A stretch of 64,000 nt of DNA, taken from positions 124,001 through 188,000 of the forward strand of contig CAZCFY010000003.1 in NCBI GenBank assembly GCA_964498095.1. Direction: 5' to 3'. This DNA is from SG-bin7 sp964498095 (GTDB lineage: Bacteria; Bdellovibrionota; Bdellovibrionia; Bdellovibrionales; SG-bin7). Shown here in pieces: positions 32,123-41,283 of the stretch. Numbering within the stretch: position 1 is the first letter of the stretch; each line of letters starts with the position of its first letter. Position numbers and translations under genes: made by a program. The notes beneath the pieces were generated by a model that had not been told where the DNA came from, made no database searches, and worked only from the letters and a program-made list of their open reading frames with translations.

Positions 32123-33328
32123 TTACCTTAAAAACCGGGCGCCGATTGCGTGAAGGGCGGACTTAATTTTCTCCAGATGTTCGTGATTTAAAATTTCAAT
32201 TTGGAATTCGATGCGGGCTTCGCGCAAAGCTAAATCATGATCCATGCGGTTATGATTTACCTGCAAGATGTTGGCGCCCTCTTTAGCAAGCACAGCGGTC
32301 AATTGACTTAGGCTCCCTGGAGAGTCCTGATACATCACACTTAATTGCGCGCGGCGGCCTTTGCTGATCAAACCGCGCTCGATCACCATATTAATATTAT
32401 TTAAGTCAATATTTCCACCCGACATCACGGCCACACACTTTTTACCAAGTTTTAGTCGTCCCGATAAAACGGCGGCGAGGGCGGCGGCACCGGAACCTTC
32501 GACAACTGATTTCGTGCGTTCCAATAATAAAACAATGGCTTCGGCAATTTCGTTGTCACTTACGACAACGATATCGTCGACGAGCTTAGAAATATATTCT
32601 TCATACAATTTGGGCTCCGCGCGTTTAACCGCAATACCATCCGCCAAGGCACTGTAGCGCACGGGATCTTGCAAGGGATTTTTATGAAACAAATTAAACA
32701 TTCCCGGCGATAAATCCGATTGCACGCCATAAACTTTGCACTGGGGCGCTTTAGCTTTAATGACAGTCGCGATTCCAGAAATTAATCCGCCGCCGCCGAT
32801 GGGCACTATGATCGAATCAATTTCTTTAAGTTCTTCAAGAACCTCTAATGCAATCGTTCCCTGTCCCGCCATTGTCATCGGGTCATTAAAAGGATGTACG
32901 AAGGTGTACCCTTTTTCTTTCATGATTTCTTGGGCCAGAGAGTAACAGTCATCATACACCTTGCCGTGCAAAATAACCTCGGCGCCATATTCGCGCGTGG
33001 CTTGGACTTTTACTAAGGGCGACGTCACGGGCATCACGATAGTTGCTTTGGCGCCAAGTTGCGTCGCCGAATATGCCACACCCTGTGCGTGGTTGCCGGC
33101 TGAGCAGGCGATCAAACCCTTTTTTCTCTGTTCATTCGTTAATGAGCGAATATTATTATAAGCACCGCGGATTTTAAAACTCCCGGTCTTCTGCTCATTT
33201 TCCATTTTTAGCCACACATCACAACCAGCGCGACGCGAAGCTTCGCGCGTGTGCCGGCAATGAGTCGCTTGAATGACTTTAGAAATGTGTTCTTTCGCTT
33301 CGAGTACGTCTTTTAAAGAAATTGGCAA
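32123..33328 (-). CDS. ilvA: threonine ammonia-lyase (threonine dehydratase) with C-terminal ACT domain
   Basis: 401 residues of PLP fold type II. The PLP lysine is in GSFKIRGAYNN (about 48-58), CSAGNHAQGVA (about 74-84) binds the cofactor phosphate, and the Gly loop is VPIGGGGLISG (about 175-185). Residues 325-401 form one ACT domain (QLSVMYQDSPGSLSQLTAVL). The enzyme turns threonine into 2-oxobutyrate and ammonia for isoleucine synthesis or catabolism. The start is TTG at 33328 with GAGGT eight bases upstream. A zinc-ribbon gene precedes it by 10 bases on the same strand. Biosynthetic IlvA usually has a longer regulatory part, so a catabolic or short-form enzyme is possible. Confidence 0.93.
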   Translation of the reverse strand: MPISLKDVLEAKEHISKVIQATHCRHTREASRRAGCDVWLKMENEQKTGSFKIRGAYNNIRSLTNEQRKKGLIACSAGNHAQGVAYSATQLGAKATIVMPVTSPLVKVQATREYGAEVILHGKVYDDCYSLAQEIMKEKGYTFVHPFNDPMTMAGQGTIALEVLEELKEIDSIIVPIGGGGLISGIATVIKAKAPQCKVYGVQSDLSPGMFNLFHKNPLQDPVRYSALADGIAVKRAEPKLYEEYISKLVDDIVVVSDNEIAEAIVLLLERTKSVVEGSGAAALAAVLSGRLKLGKKCVAVMSGGNIDLNNINMVIERGLISKGRRAQLSVMYQDSPGSLSQLTAVLAKEGANILQVNHNRMDHDLALREARIEFQIEILNHEHLEKIKSALHAIGARFLR

Positions 33329-33338
33329 AAGGAATACC

Positions 33339-33557
33339 TCACCAGTAAGCCGTCAGACCATAAATTGGTTTGAACTGTTGTCCATGATATTCGGGACGAA
33401 CCTGATTGTCAGCTAAAGGTTCGATTTGGGCTTCATCAAAGTAATAAAAAGGAGCCATGATTTTGCCGCAAAAATCGCAGCGCCCCACTTGATGATTATG
33501 ACATTCGTTGACTGTGCCGCAGACATGGCAACGGCGAATATGTATGGATGTATCCAT
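33339..33557 (-). CDS. small zinc-ribbon protein
   Basis: 72 residues. Two CxxC knuckles (CHVCG at 10-14 and CDFCG at 27-31) with further His residues (CHNHQVG) make a rubredoxin-like zinc ribbon. The C-terminal half is not recognised (FYYFDEAQIEPLAD, PEYHGQQF). It lies 10 bases upstream of ilvA on the same strand, so the two may be co-transcribed. No function can be given. Confidence 0.7.
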   Translation of the reverse strand: MDTSIHIRRCHVCGTVNECHNHQVGRCDFCGKIMAPFYYFDEAQIEPLADNQVRPEYHGQQFKPIYGLTAYW

Positions 33558-33720
33558 ATAGCAAAGCTCCTCTTCTTAGACTATGTAGACTCACTAGCCT
33601 CTCATCTATGAAGACACCCAAAAATAAAATGTACCCACAAATATAATTCTACACACGTGAAGCCGCACCCGCAATACGCCAAATTGATAAATGACTAAAT
33701 TGTTTAAACAACTCTGGCTA

Positions 33721-33845
33721 ATAACTTTTCGTGACAAACAACTGCGCGGTGTGACTGTCAAATGACTTTTCGTGACAGGCATCGCCGGTGTCAAATGACT
33801 TTTCGTGACAGGCATCGCCGGTGTCAAATGACTTTTCGCGAAAGG
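33721..33845. repeat. 33-base direct tandem repeats
   Basis: Two identical 33-base units lie at 33763-33795 and 33796-33828 (each begins tgacttttcgtgacaggc). They are followed by a partial third (tgacttttcgcg) and preceded by a diverged copy from 33721. Each unit carries tgtca/tgaca in opposite orientation. No spacer variety is seen, so this is not a CRISPR. The gap 33558-34058 otherwise holds only a cgcgaaa/ttttcgcg hairpin (33837-33876) and the promoter area of the phospholipase gene. Confidence 0.8.
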
Positions 33846-34058
33846 ATCTCAAAAGAGAGCGTTTTCGCGAGGGTTGTCCATTTGATTTTTTACCTCCGCG
33901 GCGGCGGCGGAGAGGTAACTCACCAAAGCCCCTGCCGTAAAACGCCAAACCGTCTAACAATTTAACAGAAGAACCCTCAGTAAATTCCTTAAAACCCTCG
34001 TAAAATGGCTCCCTTGTGGCGCCCATCGTGCATTAGCGTGCAGGCTGGTAGGTGTTTT

Positions 34059-36647
34059 ATGTTAAAAGGAATTTTATTAGCAGCCGTATCTATTAGTAAT
34101 GTCGCTTTGGCTCAGATGAGCGCCGAAGAGGCCATCAAAGCCATGGGCTCCACTCCCTTTGGCAATTTAGAAAACATGCAAGTAATAATGGATAATGATC
34201 GAGCTGCCCAGTCACAGCTCGAGATTCTCCGTAAAGCTGAGGCTGGTGATAAAGTATTCTTAGGTTACTATATTCATGGTGACGACGAATCGACTTCTGC
34301 CTTTAATCAGGAGGCTATTAACGCTGCCAAGCGCGGGGTCAACGTTTACATCCTCGATGATTTTTTAACAAACTACAAACGCTTGGACATGTTTAACATG
34401 CTTGAGCGTGAAGGTAGCGGCCGCATTCACGTACGCTTTTTTAATCCACCGACTTGGAATATCCACCGTGATGTGATCTACATGACATCAAGCTGTAATG
34501 GCGGCGCAAATTGCGCGGAAGAAAAAAAGGAACTCTTACAGTTCTTGACTTCAGAAAAAGAGCGACTTGAAGCAAATTCTCCACTTTCTTCAAAACACTT
34601 AGGTCCTGGCACCTTCTTTTCAAAACTTTTCTTAGCGGGCTTATCGGCAAAAAATGCCGCAGCGATGAAGCTTGCAGTTTCCGCAGGCGGCACATTGTCC
34701 GCGATGGCTCAAGGTGACGGAAAAAAAATGTCTGATGAAGACAAAAGTAACGCCTTAGAGTTTGGAAAACTTCTCTTTGGTGCCAAAGTTTTAGGGAATA
34801 CGACAGATAAAGTAAAGCTCACCCTCGCCTTTTTACTCATGGGCGATCAAATCGGTGATAAATATGAAGCCATTGATGCCGCACTTCCCATAGATATTCC
34901 ACATGACTCGAAAGCCGGAAAAGACTGGGAGGATTTAACCGACTTTTTACACCATAAATTTCTAACTCTTTTTAAAAAGGACGGCAGAGTAATTACGCAA
35001 CACGGTGGCCGAAACAAAGAAAACTCTTATGCCATAAATGAAAACCTTCGTCATTTAGTAGAAAAATATTTATTCTTCGATACAGACGTAAGGTACGAAT
35101 CCACGGATCCCACATTCGTCACTGAACTAAAGAAGTCAATAGCTTATCTTTTCGGCTATAACGAAATGGTTGTGACCTTAAAACAAGTTAACGAACAATT
35201 GCCGGTTGATTTAGTCGCCAACCTTGATCTCGTACAGCAAGCCATCGAGAAAAATAAGGCCTTACGCGATAATAAGAAAATAAGTTTTTACGAATACGAT
35301 AAGCAAGTCGAAGCGACATTTGCCGAATTAGCCCGCGGCCGCGCGCAAGAGCGCCAAAACGCCGCGAAAACAAAAATGGAAGCCGGTGCGCAGAAATATC
35401 TAGACGAAAGAAAAAATGCCGAGGGATCCAATGTTAAACAATATAGCCCCTCAATTATTGCCGCGCTTGGCTTAGAAGATAAAGATGCAAAGGCAATGTA
35501 TATCGAAAACCTTCCCTTCTACGAAGAGGAGCTTGGAAATTACGATAAACTGATGAATGAATTTGCCAGCACTGTGTTTGGCCAATTTTTAGGTTTAAAA
35601 AAGATAAAACCAAAAAAATTGCGCGCTTATGATCCTATCCCCGGCCAAGAGCTAAAATACAATAAAAATATCCATGCCGCATGGGTGGAAGTATTAAAGA
35701 AAACCGCTGTCGAAGCCGCCGCGAAAAAAGAAAAAGCCACTGTTATCATTCATCAAGGATACGCGCTACTTCCGGCGATTTTAGTCGACGTTATCGGCCA
35801 AATGATCCGCGGGGAAATCAATGCTGAATATCTTGAAATCAAAGTTGTTACCAATTCTATCGAGACAACTGACTTAAATATGATTAACGTTTTTGCCCGC
35901 CATCAATTTAAAGCGGTCGCTGAGTACTTCGAGCAAAACCGTGGCCGCCCGGGCGCTCTGGCATCTTTAAGAATATTCGAACATCTTATCTTACCTGACG
36001 GCAATAAAACTTCTCTACACTCTAAGGCCCTTTATGCGCCAAATGATATTATTATATCTTCGGCAAATCTTGATGTTCGCAGCTACGAAATGGACACTAA
36101 CAATGGCACTTGGTTTACCAATGTACCAAGTCTTGGCCGCCGTCTTATCGGTAGACTGGAGCGCGACTTGCTAGGTAATCCGGGATTGGTGCGCGAAGCT
36201 ACGGCTTATTACCGTCAAAATCATAATCAGTTCTTAAAAGAAGATAGACTTATTCTCGAAAAAATCATTGGTGCAAAACAAAAACTCGCCGCGCGTTTAG
36301 CGAAATATATTCCGCAACTGGCTGCCGGACTGCAGGAACGCATGCTTTCTCTATATTTAGCGACGGGTTTAGTCTTGGATTATGATCAAGCTGACTTAAT
36401 CTTTGGCCGTACAAGTGTCACTTCTGTTAATGCTTTAGATTTACTAAAGGGAGATAATGACGGAAGCGGCGGTGGCGGCGGTGGAAAGCCCAGCAAAAAT
36501 CTAATATGTAAATCTCTATTTGGCGAAGTGACTGCTAGAAAATACAACAGTCACAGCGTAATCGAGAAAATGAGAGGTATTAAATCCCGCCATGGTAACA
36601 AGGGAACGATAATGCGCTTTTTAGATCAGGTGCTTTCAACCTTATAG
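34059..36647 (+). CDS. secreted phospholipase D-like protein (two HKD motifs)
   Basis: 862 residues from the ATG at 34059, chosen because it gives a clean signal peptide (1-18, ending ALA) and has GGTAGGTG just upstream. An in-frame ATG at 34005 would place 18 hydrophilic residues before it. Two HKD-type half-sites are present: H298-x-K300 (FLHHKFLTLF) with GGRNKENS nearby, and H654-x-K656 (SLHSKALYAP) followed by SSANLDVRS. Together they make one PLD active site. Between them is a long Lys/Glu-rich helical insert (about 395-480). Family members cleave phospholipids or, less often, nucleic acids. A low-complexity GSGGGGGGK stretch lies near the C-terminus. Probably exported. Confidence 0.82.
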   Translation: MLKGILLAAVSISNVALAQMSAEEAIKAMGSTPFGNLENMQVIMDNDRAAQSQLEILRKAEAGDKVFLGYYIHGDDESTSAFNQEAINAAKRGVNVYILDDFLTNYKRLDMFNMLEREGSGRIHVRFFNPPTWNIHRDVIYMTSSCNGGANCAEEKKELLQFLTSEKERLEANSPLSSKHLGPGTFFSKLFLAGLSAKNAAAMKLAVSAGGTLSAMAQGDGKKMSDEDKSNALEFGKLLFGAKVLGNTTDKVKLTLAFLLMGDQIGDKYEAIDAALPIDIPHDSKAGKDWEDLTDFLHHKFLTLFKKDGRVITQHGGRNKENSYAINENLRHLVEKYLFFDTDVRYESTDPTFVTELKKSIAYLFGYNEMVVTLKQVNEQLPVDLVANLDLVQQAIEKNKALRDNKKISFYEYDKQVEATFAELARGRAQERQNAAKTKMEAGAQKYLDERKNAEGSNVKQYSPSIIAALGLEDKDAKAMYIENLPFYEEELGNYDKLMNEFASTVFGQFLGLKKIKPKKLRAYDPIPGQELKYNKNIHAAWVEVLKKTAVEAAAKKEKATVIIHQGYALLPAILVDVIGQMIRGEINAEYLEIKVVTNSIETTDLNMINVFARHQFKAVAEYFEQNRGRPGALASLRIFEHLILPDGNKTSLHSKALYAPNDIIISSANLDVRSYEMDTNNGTWFTNVPSLGRRLIGRLERDLLGNPGLVREATAYYRQNHNQFLKEDRLILEKIIGAKQKLAARLAKYIPQLAAGLQERMLSLYLATGLVLDYDQADLIFGRTSVTSVNALDLLKGDNDGSGGGGGGKPSKNLICKSLFGEVTARKYNSHSVIEKMRGIKSRHGNKGTIMRFLDQVLSTL

Positions 36648-36658
36648 TTGACCAATAA

Positions 36659-36699
36659 ATTTGGCCCTCCTACGCTTATAGGTACGTAGGAGGCCAAAT
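36659..36699 (+). promoter_or_regulatory. hairpin covering ribosome site and start codon
   Basis: Bases 36659-36674 (atttggccctcctacg) pair with 36685-36699 (cgtaggaggccaaat), leaving one bulged C and a 10-base loop. The right arm contains the Shine-Dalgarno AGGAGG and part of the ATG of the EEP-family gene. In the folded state the ribosome site would be hidden, so this could switch translation or limit read-through from the phospholipase gene 11 bases upstream. Seen in sequence; function inferred. Confidence 0.6.
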
Positions 36700-37573
36700 G
36701 AAATCGTTTCTTCTTGTATCTCTACTAAGTCTTTTCACCTTTAATTCCCACGCCGCTTTTAACGAAGGCCCTAATTATGCCGTCCATCCGCTCCCGGGCA
36801 TGCTTTGGGAACGCCAGGGCTGTAGTTTTTTATGCGACTCTATCCCCGAAGATTTTGAGGTGTTAAAGAGTTTTGGCGAATACTCCCGCCGTGAGTTGCC
36901 TGCTGGCCCCCTCAATGTTCTCGTGTGGAATATTTATAAGGGCCGCAAGAAAAATTTCGTTAGCCAATTTAGATACCTCGCCAAAAAAGCCGATCTCGTT
37001 CTCCTCTCCGAAGCCACCGACGGCGAATTAGTAAAACCAACTTTAGATGAAATGCGCGGTTTTGGCTGGGAGATGGCGATAAACTTTTTTATGAAGAATG
37101 AAGTCGCAACCGGTGTGCTGATTGGCTCACCCGCTGTTCCCGCTTGGCGCACTTACTTGCGCACGACGGATCTTGAACCCGGAGTTAAAAGTCCTAAGAC
37201 CATGGTCATCGCCAAGTACCCTTTAAGTGACGAACGCGCACTCATGGCAATTAGTATTCATGGTATAAATTGGAAAGGCGACGAAGCTTTCGAAAGACAA
37301 CTTAAAGCCGCCGAACCTTTTATCGCCCAACACTCGGGCCCAATTATTTTCGCTGGCGACTTTAATACGAAAAACGCCAACCGCCACGACACGCTTGTTC
37401 GCGTCACCGCAAAATACGGACTCAAACGCGCCCCATGGTCAAAAGCATCCAGCCAACTTGACGACGCTTTTATTCGCGGAATCGAAGTGCACAGCGCCGA
37501 AATGCTTGACGAAGTCATCGCCGCTGAAGGCTCGGATCACCCCGCGCTGCTATTGCGGCTCACGCCCCACTAA
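36698..37573 (+). CDS. secreted endonuclease/exonuclease/phosphatase-family protein
   Basis: 291 residues with a signal peptide (1-19, ending SHA). EEP-fold motifs: NVLVWNIYKG (about 70-79), LLSEATD (102-108, metal-binding Glu), IHGINW, FAGDFNT (about 213-219) and GSDHPALLL at the C-terminus (catalytic Asp-His). Such proteins act as DNases, sphingomyelinases or phosphatases. The preceding gene encodes a phospholipase D-like protein on the same strand, so both could attack membrane or nucleic-acid material outside the cell. Two cysteines near the N-terminus (CSFLC) may pair. Substrate unknown. Confidence 0.82.
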   Translation: MKSFLLVSLLSLFTFNSHAAFNEGPNYAVHPLPGMLWERQGCSFLCDSIPEDFEVLKSFGEYSRRELPAGPLNVLVWNIYKGRKKNFVSQFRYLAKKADLVLLSEATDGELVKPTLDEMRGFGWEMAINFFMKNEVATGVLIGSPAVPAWRTYLRTTDLEPGVKSPKTMVIAKYPLSDERALMAISIHGINWKGDEAFERQLKAAEPFIAQHSGPIIFAGDFNTKNANRHDTLVRVTAKYGLKRAPWSKASSQLDDAFIRGIEVHSAEMLDEVIAAEGSDHPALLLRLTPH

Positions 37574-37588
37574 TGACGCGCATCTCAA

Positions 37589-37654
37589 CCAAAAGGTTCC
37601 AGGTTCTTTTTGGTAACGCGCCATTGCTACCAAAAAGAACCTGGAACCTTTTGG
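37589..37654. repeat. perfect 27-base inverted repeat between convergent genes
   Basis: Bases 37589-37615 are the exact reverse complement of 37628-37654, with a 12-base loop (acgcgccattgc). No T run follows on either strand, so it is not a standard intrinsic terminator, although it sits where one would be expected, between the EEP gene and the TolC-like gene. The arms contain a ggttccaggtt motif. A stem this long and perfect suggests either a recent insertion or selection for structure. Confidence 0.85.
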
Positions 37655-37657
37655 CGG

Positions 37658-39184
37658 CTAATTCTTCTTTATGAGGTTTTCTAAATAGGATTTTGCTAGG
37701 CCGGATAGGCGGCGGACCTTCCAAGCAGCAAGACGATATTGAATTTGCGCGTTGTTAAAATTTATTTCCGCGTCGGTTTGGTCGTCCCCGGATTGAATAA
37801 CATTGATAAGCGGAACGCGCCCCAAACGAAAACGCGACTCTTCTAATGATACGCGTTCCTTTTGATTTTCTACCACTTGCCGGAGCGTACTCACGCGCTG
37901 TTGCCATCCTAAAAGCTGATCGCAGGTCGTCATCCACTCAGTTTCAAAAGTACCCTTTGCTTGATTGGCCCTTGCATCCGTGGCCTCGCGCGCGGCGATG
38001 GCTTGGCGAACATTGGCTTCGGCTTGATAACTGTTCAGACCCATTTTGAAAATCAGCATTGCCGAATAGTGGGGATGATCAAACGCGGTGGCTTCGTTCA
38101 TCGCTGTGGGGCTGCTCGTGGCATCGACGCCATTTCCGCCGCTATTTAAGTTAAGTGACAGAGCGGGATTAGCTAAGTTTTTCGCCGCCTCGTAAGCGAG
38201 GTTGGCCGCATCCTTTTGCAGAAGGGCCTTTCGGTAAGTCGAGTTGGTCGTTGGCGGCGGCGCAGGCTGCGAACGCACACAGAGATTTACTGCGGCATCG
38301 ACGGGATTGTCGAGCTCAACGGGCACTTGCAAAGGATCAAGACTTAACCACGGCGAGGGAAATTTTAGCAACACAACCAAGTCACGCCAAACGGCATCGA
38401 GGGTTTCGCGCGCCACCTGCACGCGGATGGAAGAACTTGCTACGGCACTCTTTACTTGCAATAAATCAGGACGCTCCCCTGTTCCGTTAGCTACCTTTCG
38501 CTGAGTAATACTTAAAAGCCGCTGCCGGCGCGCTAATCCCGCTTCGGCGGCGCGTGTATCTGACTGCGCTCCCCAACCACGGTAAAAAATTTGCGCCAGC
38601 CCCAAAAGCCACTCTTCCATGGATTCATCAATTTCTATTTTTTTGACTTCACTTTCGATTTTCCCACGCAAAAGATTCCGGCGAGTCGCAAAACCAAATG
38701 CATCCCGCCAGAGATTTTGGCTTAAATTAATTTCCGCCGTCGTTTTGTAAATATCGTCAAAGAGCGGATTAGCAAAAAGTGCCGGCATGGTTTTAATATA
38801 GCGGCCCTGAATCATAGATACGCCAAAGTTGGTTCCCGTAGAAAAGTATTTTGAAAAACCCAAATTCCACTGACTGCTTTCTATACGTGACGGCCCAAAG
38901 GGTGAATCCGGCTCATCCTCACTGTGAAAAAATGTGTAGCCCGCATCAAGATTAAGTTCTAGCGCGGCCTTCGCCGATAGTTCGGCAATTTCTATCGTCG
39001 GAAGTTGCGCCCGCAAAGCGCGAAACGTGTCGGAGTTTAACATGGCCACTTTGGTCATGAACTCCAAAGAAACGGCTTTTCCCGGCAAGGAGTCGATAAG
39101 TTTGCGCGCATCCGCCGGTACTTCGGTGTACGTCCTAGCAAGAGCAAGCTGGGAAAAAAAGAGTACTATCAGTAGTGCCTTCAT
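37658..39184 (-). CDS. TolC-family outer-membrane channel protein
   Basis: 508 residues with a signal peptide (1-16, ending ALA). Two repeats of the outer-membrane efflux fold are visible: long helices with Ala-rich heptads (LDAGYTFFHSEDE, ARRQRLLSITQRKVANGTGERPDLLQVKSAV about 215-245; then ENQKERVSLEESRFRLGRVPLINVIQSGDD about 430-460). The GE/GR-P-x-L-x-V-x-x-G pattern at the tip of each repeat is typical of TolC. No inner-membrane pump or adaptor gene is adjacent, so the partner transporter is unknown. Confidence 0.85.
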   Translation of the reverse strand: MKALLIVLFFSQLALARTYTEVPADARKLIDSLPGKAVSLEFMTKVAMLNSDTFRALRAQLPTIEIAELSAKAALELNLDAGYTFFHSEDEPDSPFGPSRIESSQWNLGFSKYFSTGTNFGVSMIQGRYIKTMPALFANPLFDDIYKTTAEINLSQNLWRDAFGFATRRNLLRGKIESEVKKIEIDESMEEWLLGLAQIFYRGWGAQSDTRAAEAGLARRQRLLSITQRKVANGTGERPDLLQVKSAVASSSIRVQVARETLDAVWRDLVVLLKFPSPWLSLDPLQVPVELDNPVDAAVNLCVRSQPAPPPTTNSTYRKALLQKDAANLAYEAAKNLANPALSLNLNSGGNGVDATSSPTAMNEATAFDHPHYSAMLIFKMGLNSYQAEANVRQAIAAREATDARANQAKGTFETEWMTTCDQLLGWQQRVSTLRQVVENQKERVSLEESRFRLGRVPLINVIQSGDDQTDAEINFNNAQIQYRLAAWKVRRLSGLAKSYLENLIKKN

Positions 39185-39292
39185 GCCTACGTATGATCGT
39201 CTAACTAAAAGTTAACTGGGTCAAATTGCTTAAGAGAAGTCTCGACCTCGGACTTTTGACCGGGGGAACTTTGGTCGAAGATTTGTGGAAGC

Positions 39293-40027
39293 TTACCCCA
39301 ATGCCGCCAAAATTTGTGAAAAACTTTTTGCGTCAAGAGAAGCGCCGCCAATTAAAAATCCATCAATATTTTCTTGCTGCGCAAGAACGGGAGCATTGTC
39401 GGGTTTAACACTACCGCCATATAAAATTCTAGTCTGCGGTCCAAGCTTCCCCAAGCGTTCGCGCAAAACAAAATGCGCCTCTTCCGCTTGCGCAGGAGTT
39501 GCGACCTTTCCTGTACCAATGGCCCACACGGGCTCATAGGCAATCACGAACGGTTTGCTAAGATCCGCCAAGGACAAACCCTGATCCAGTTGGCGCAATA
39601 TAACTTCATTAGTTTTTCCAGCTTCGCGCTCGCTTAAATCTTCGCCCACGCAAAGCATAGGCACCAAATTTAGTGAGTGAACAAAAGCCATTTTTTTACC
39701 AAGGAGTTTATCATCTTCGGCAAAAATTTTTCGGCGTTCGCTGTGGCCGACAAGCACATAAGCAGCACCCATCTCTTTCGCCACTTCCGCGGAATTTTCT
39801 CCCGTAAAAGCGCCCTTGCCTTCGAGGTAAGAATTCTGAATTCCCCATTTTACTGAGGTACCCTTTGTCTTTCGGGCGACGGTTTCACAAACTAGCGCGG
39901 GCGGAAAAAATAAAACTTCGGCGCTCACCGCTGATTTTAACTCTGGCAAAAGTGCCGCAAAGAAAGTTTCGGCCTCTGCGGGAGACTTATACATCTTCCA
40001 GTTACCCGCGCAGATTGGTTTACGCAT
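39293..40027 (-). CDS. tpiA: triosephosphate isomerase
   Basis: 244 residues. Catalytic residues are in GNWKMYKSP (9-17, Lys12), GHSERRKIF (about 92-100, His catalytic) and AYEPVWAIGTGK (about 160-171, Glu and loop 6). ILYGGSVKPDNA (about 203-214) binds the phosphate. The enzyme interconverts dihydroxyacetone phosphate and glyceraldehyde 3-phosphate. It lies downstream of pgk (26-base gap) in a gap-pgk-tpiA operon. GAGGTCGCC precedes the ATG. Confidence 0.97.
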   Translation of the reverse strand: MRKPICAGNWKMYKSPAEAETFFAALLPELKSAVSAEVLFFPPALVCETVARKTKGTSVKWGIQNSYLEGKGAFTGENSAEVAKEMGAAYVLVGHSERRKIFAEDDKLLGKKMAFVHSLNLVPMLCVGEDLSEREAGKTNEVILRQLDQGLSLADLSKPFVIAYEPVWAIGTGKVATPAQAEEAHFVLRERLGKLGPQTRILYGGSVKPDNAPVLAQQENIDGFLIGGASLDAKSFSQILAALG

Positions 40028-40053
40028 AAGTGGCGACCTCGATGGCAGTGGGT

Positions 40054-41283
40054 TTACGCATTAACCGCTTCCTCACGTTTTGTGCGGCGTAGGCTTTCTA
40101 ATCCGGGTAAAGTATCTCCTTGCAGATACTCTAGGCTCGCTCCCCCACCGGTGGAAATATGCGTAACTTTATCGGCAAAACCAGAAGCTTTGATGGCCGC
40201 AGCGGAGTCACCGCCACCCACGATAGTTTCCGCTTCTAGGCCCGCCAAAACTTGAGCGATCAGAAATGTTCCCTTATTAAATTTTTCATTTTCAAAAATT
40301 CCCATCGGCCCATTCCAAAAAACGGTTTTCGCGGATTTTAAATGTAGGGCAAATAGTTTTTCCGTTTGCGGACCGATGTCCACACCTAACCAGCCATTAG
40401 GAATATCGGGACTATCGGTTACCTTCATTTCTCCGTGACCATCAATGGTTTGAGAAATGCGGTGATCAATTGGTAACAATAAAGGCTTTTTACGCGCTTT
40501 CATACGTTCGATAAGTTCTCTAGCAAACTCCACTTTGTCGGCTTCGACGAGAGATTTACCCACGGGAACGTCCATGGCTTTCAAAAAAGTATAGGCCATA
40601 GCGCCACCAATAATTAATCCGTCGACTTTATCGATGAGGCGTTCAATCATGCCGATCTTATCACTGACTTTAGCGCCACCCATTACGACCCAATACGGCG
40701 ATGTTGGGTTTTCGACGACCTTGTCGAGCATTTGAATTTCTTTGAGCATCAAAAAGCCCGCCGCCCGCTTGGTCATTTGCTTGGGCAACTCATCAACGCT
40801 GCAGTGAGCGCGGTGAGAGGCGCCAAACGCGTCGTTCACGTAAATATCAATGTAACTGGCAATGGTGCTCGCCATATCATGCCCGTTGGCCTCCTCATCT
40901 TTGGCGAAACGTAAATTTTCGAGCATAATGATTTGTTTTTTCTTTAATCCTCCGAGCAGCGCTTTGGGAGCGTTACTATCAGGATCTTCAACTAAGACCA
41001 CATCCAAACCATATTTTTCGGTAATATAATTAGCTACCGGTTCCAAAGAAAATTTTTTGCGGTCTTCGGGCATTTTCTTGGGGCGACCTAAGTGCGACGC
41101 CACCACCACTGTCGCGCCTTTTTTTACCGCGTATTCAATTGTCGGCATTGATGCCACTATGCGAGTATCATCGGTGATATGGCCGTTTTCCATCGGCACG
41201 TTAAAGTCGACGCGAATAAAAACTATTTTACCTTCAAGCTCTAATTGTTCAATCGAGGTTACCCCTCTTAGGCCGCGGCTCAC
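40054..41283 (-). CDS. pgk: phosphoglycerate kinase
   Basis: 409 residues. N-terminal domain: FIRVDFNVPMENGHI (22-36), SHLGRPKK (about 63-70), ENLRFAKDEEANG (about 121-133). Nucleotide domain: GGAKVSDKI, WNGPMGIFE and GGGDSAAAI with the closing THISTGGGASLEYLQG. The enzyme moves a phosphate from 1,3-bisphosphoglycerate to ADP. The GTG start overlaps the gap stop (GTGA at 41280-41283), so translation is coupled. Confidence 0.97.
   Translation of the reverse strand: MSRGLRGVTSIEQLELEGKIVFIRVDFNVPMENGHITDDTRIVASMPTIEYAVKKGATVVVASHLGRPKKMPEDRKKFSLEPVANYITEKYGLDVVLVEDPDSNAPKALLGGLKKKQIIMLENLRFAKDEEANGHDMASTIASYIDIYVNDAFGASHRAHCSVDELPKQMTKRAAGFLMLKEIQMLDKVVENPTSPYWVVMGGAKVSDKIGMIERLIDKVDGLIIGGAMAYTFLKAMDVPVGKSLVEADKVEFARELIERMKARKKPLLLPIDHRISQTIDGHGEMKVTDSPDIPNGWLGVDIGPQTEKLFALHLKSAKTVFWNGPMGIFENEKFNKGTFLIAQVLAGLEAETIVGGGDSAAAIKASGFADKVTHISTGGGASLEYLQGDTLPGLESLRRTKREEAVNA

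Noticed and set aside
33721..33845. Direct repeats that could look like a short CRISPR array
   Set aside because: The 33-base units are adjacent with no variable spacers, and no cas gene is present in the window.
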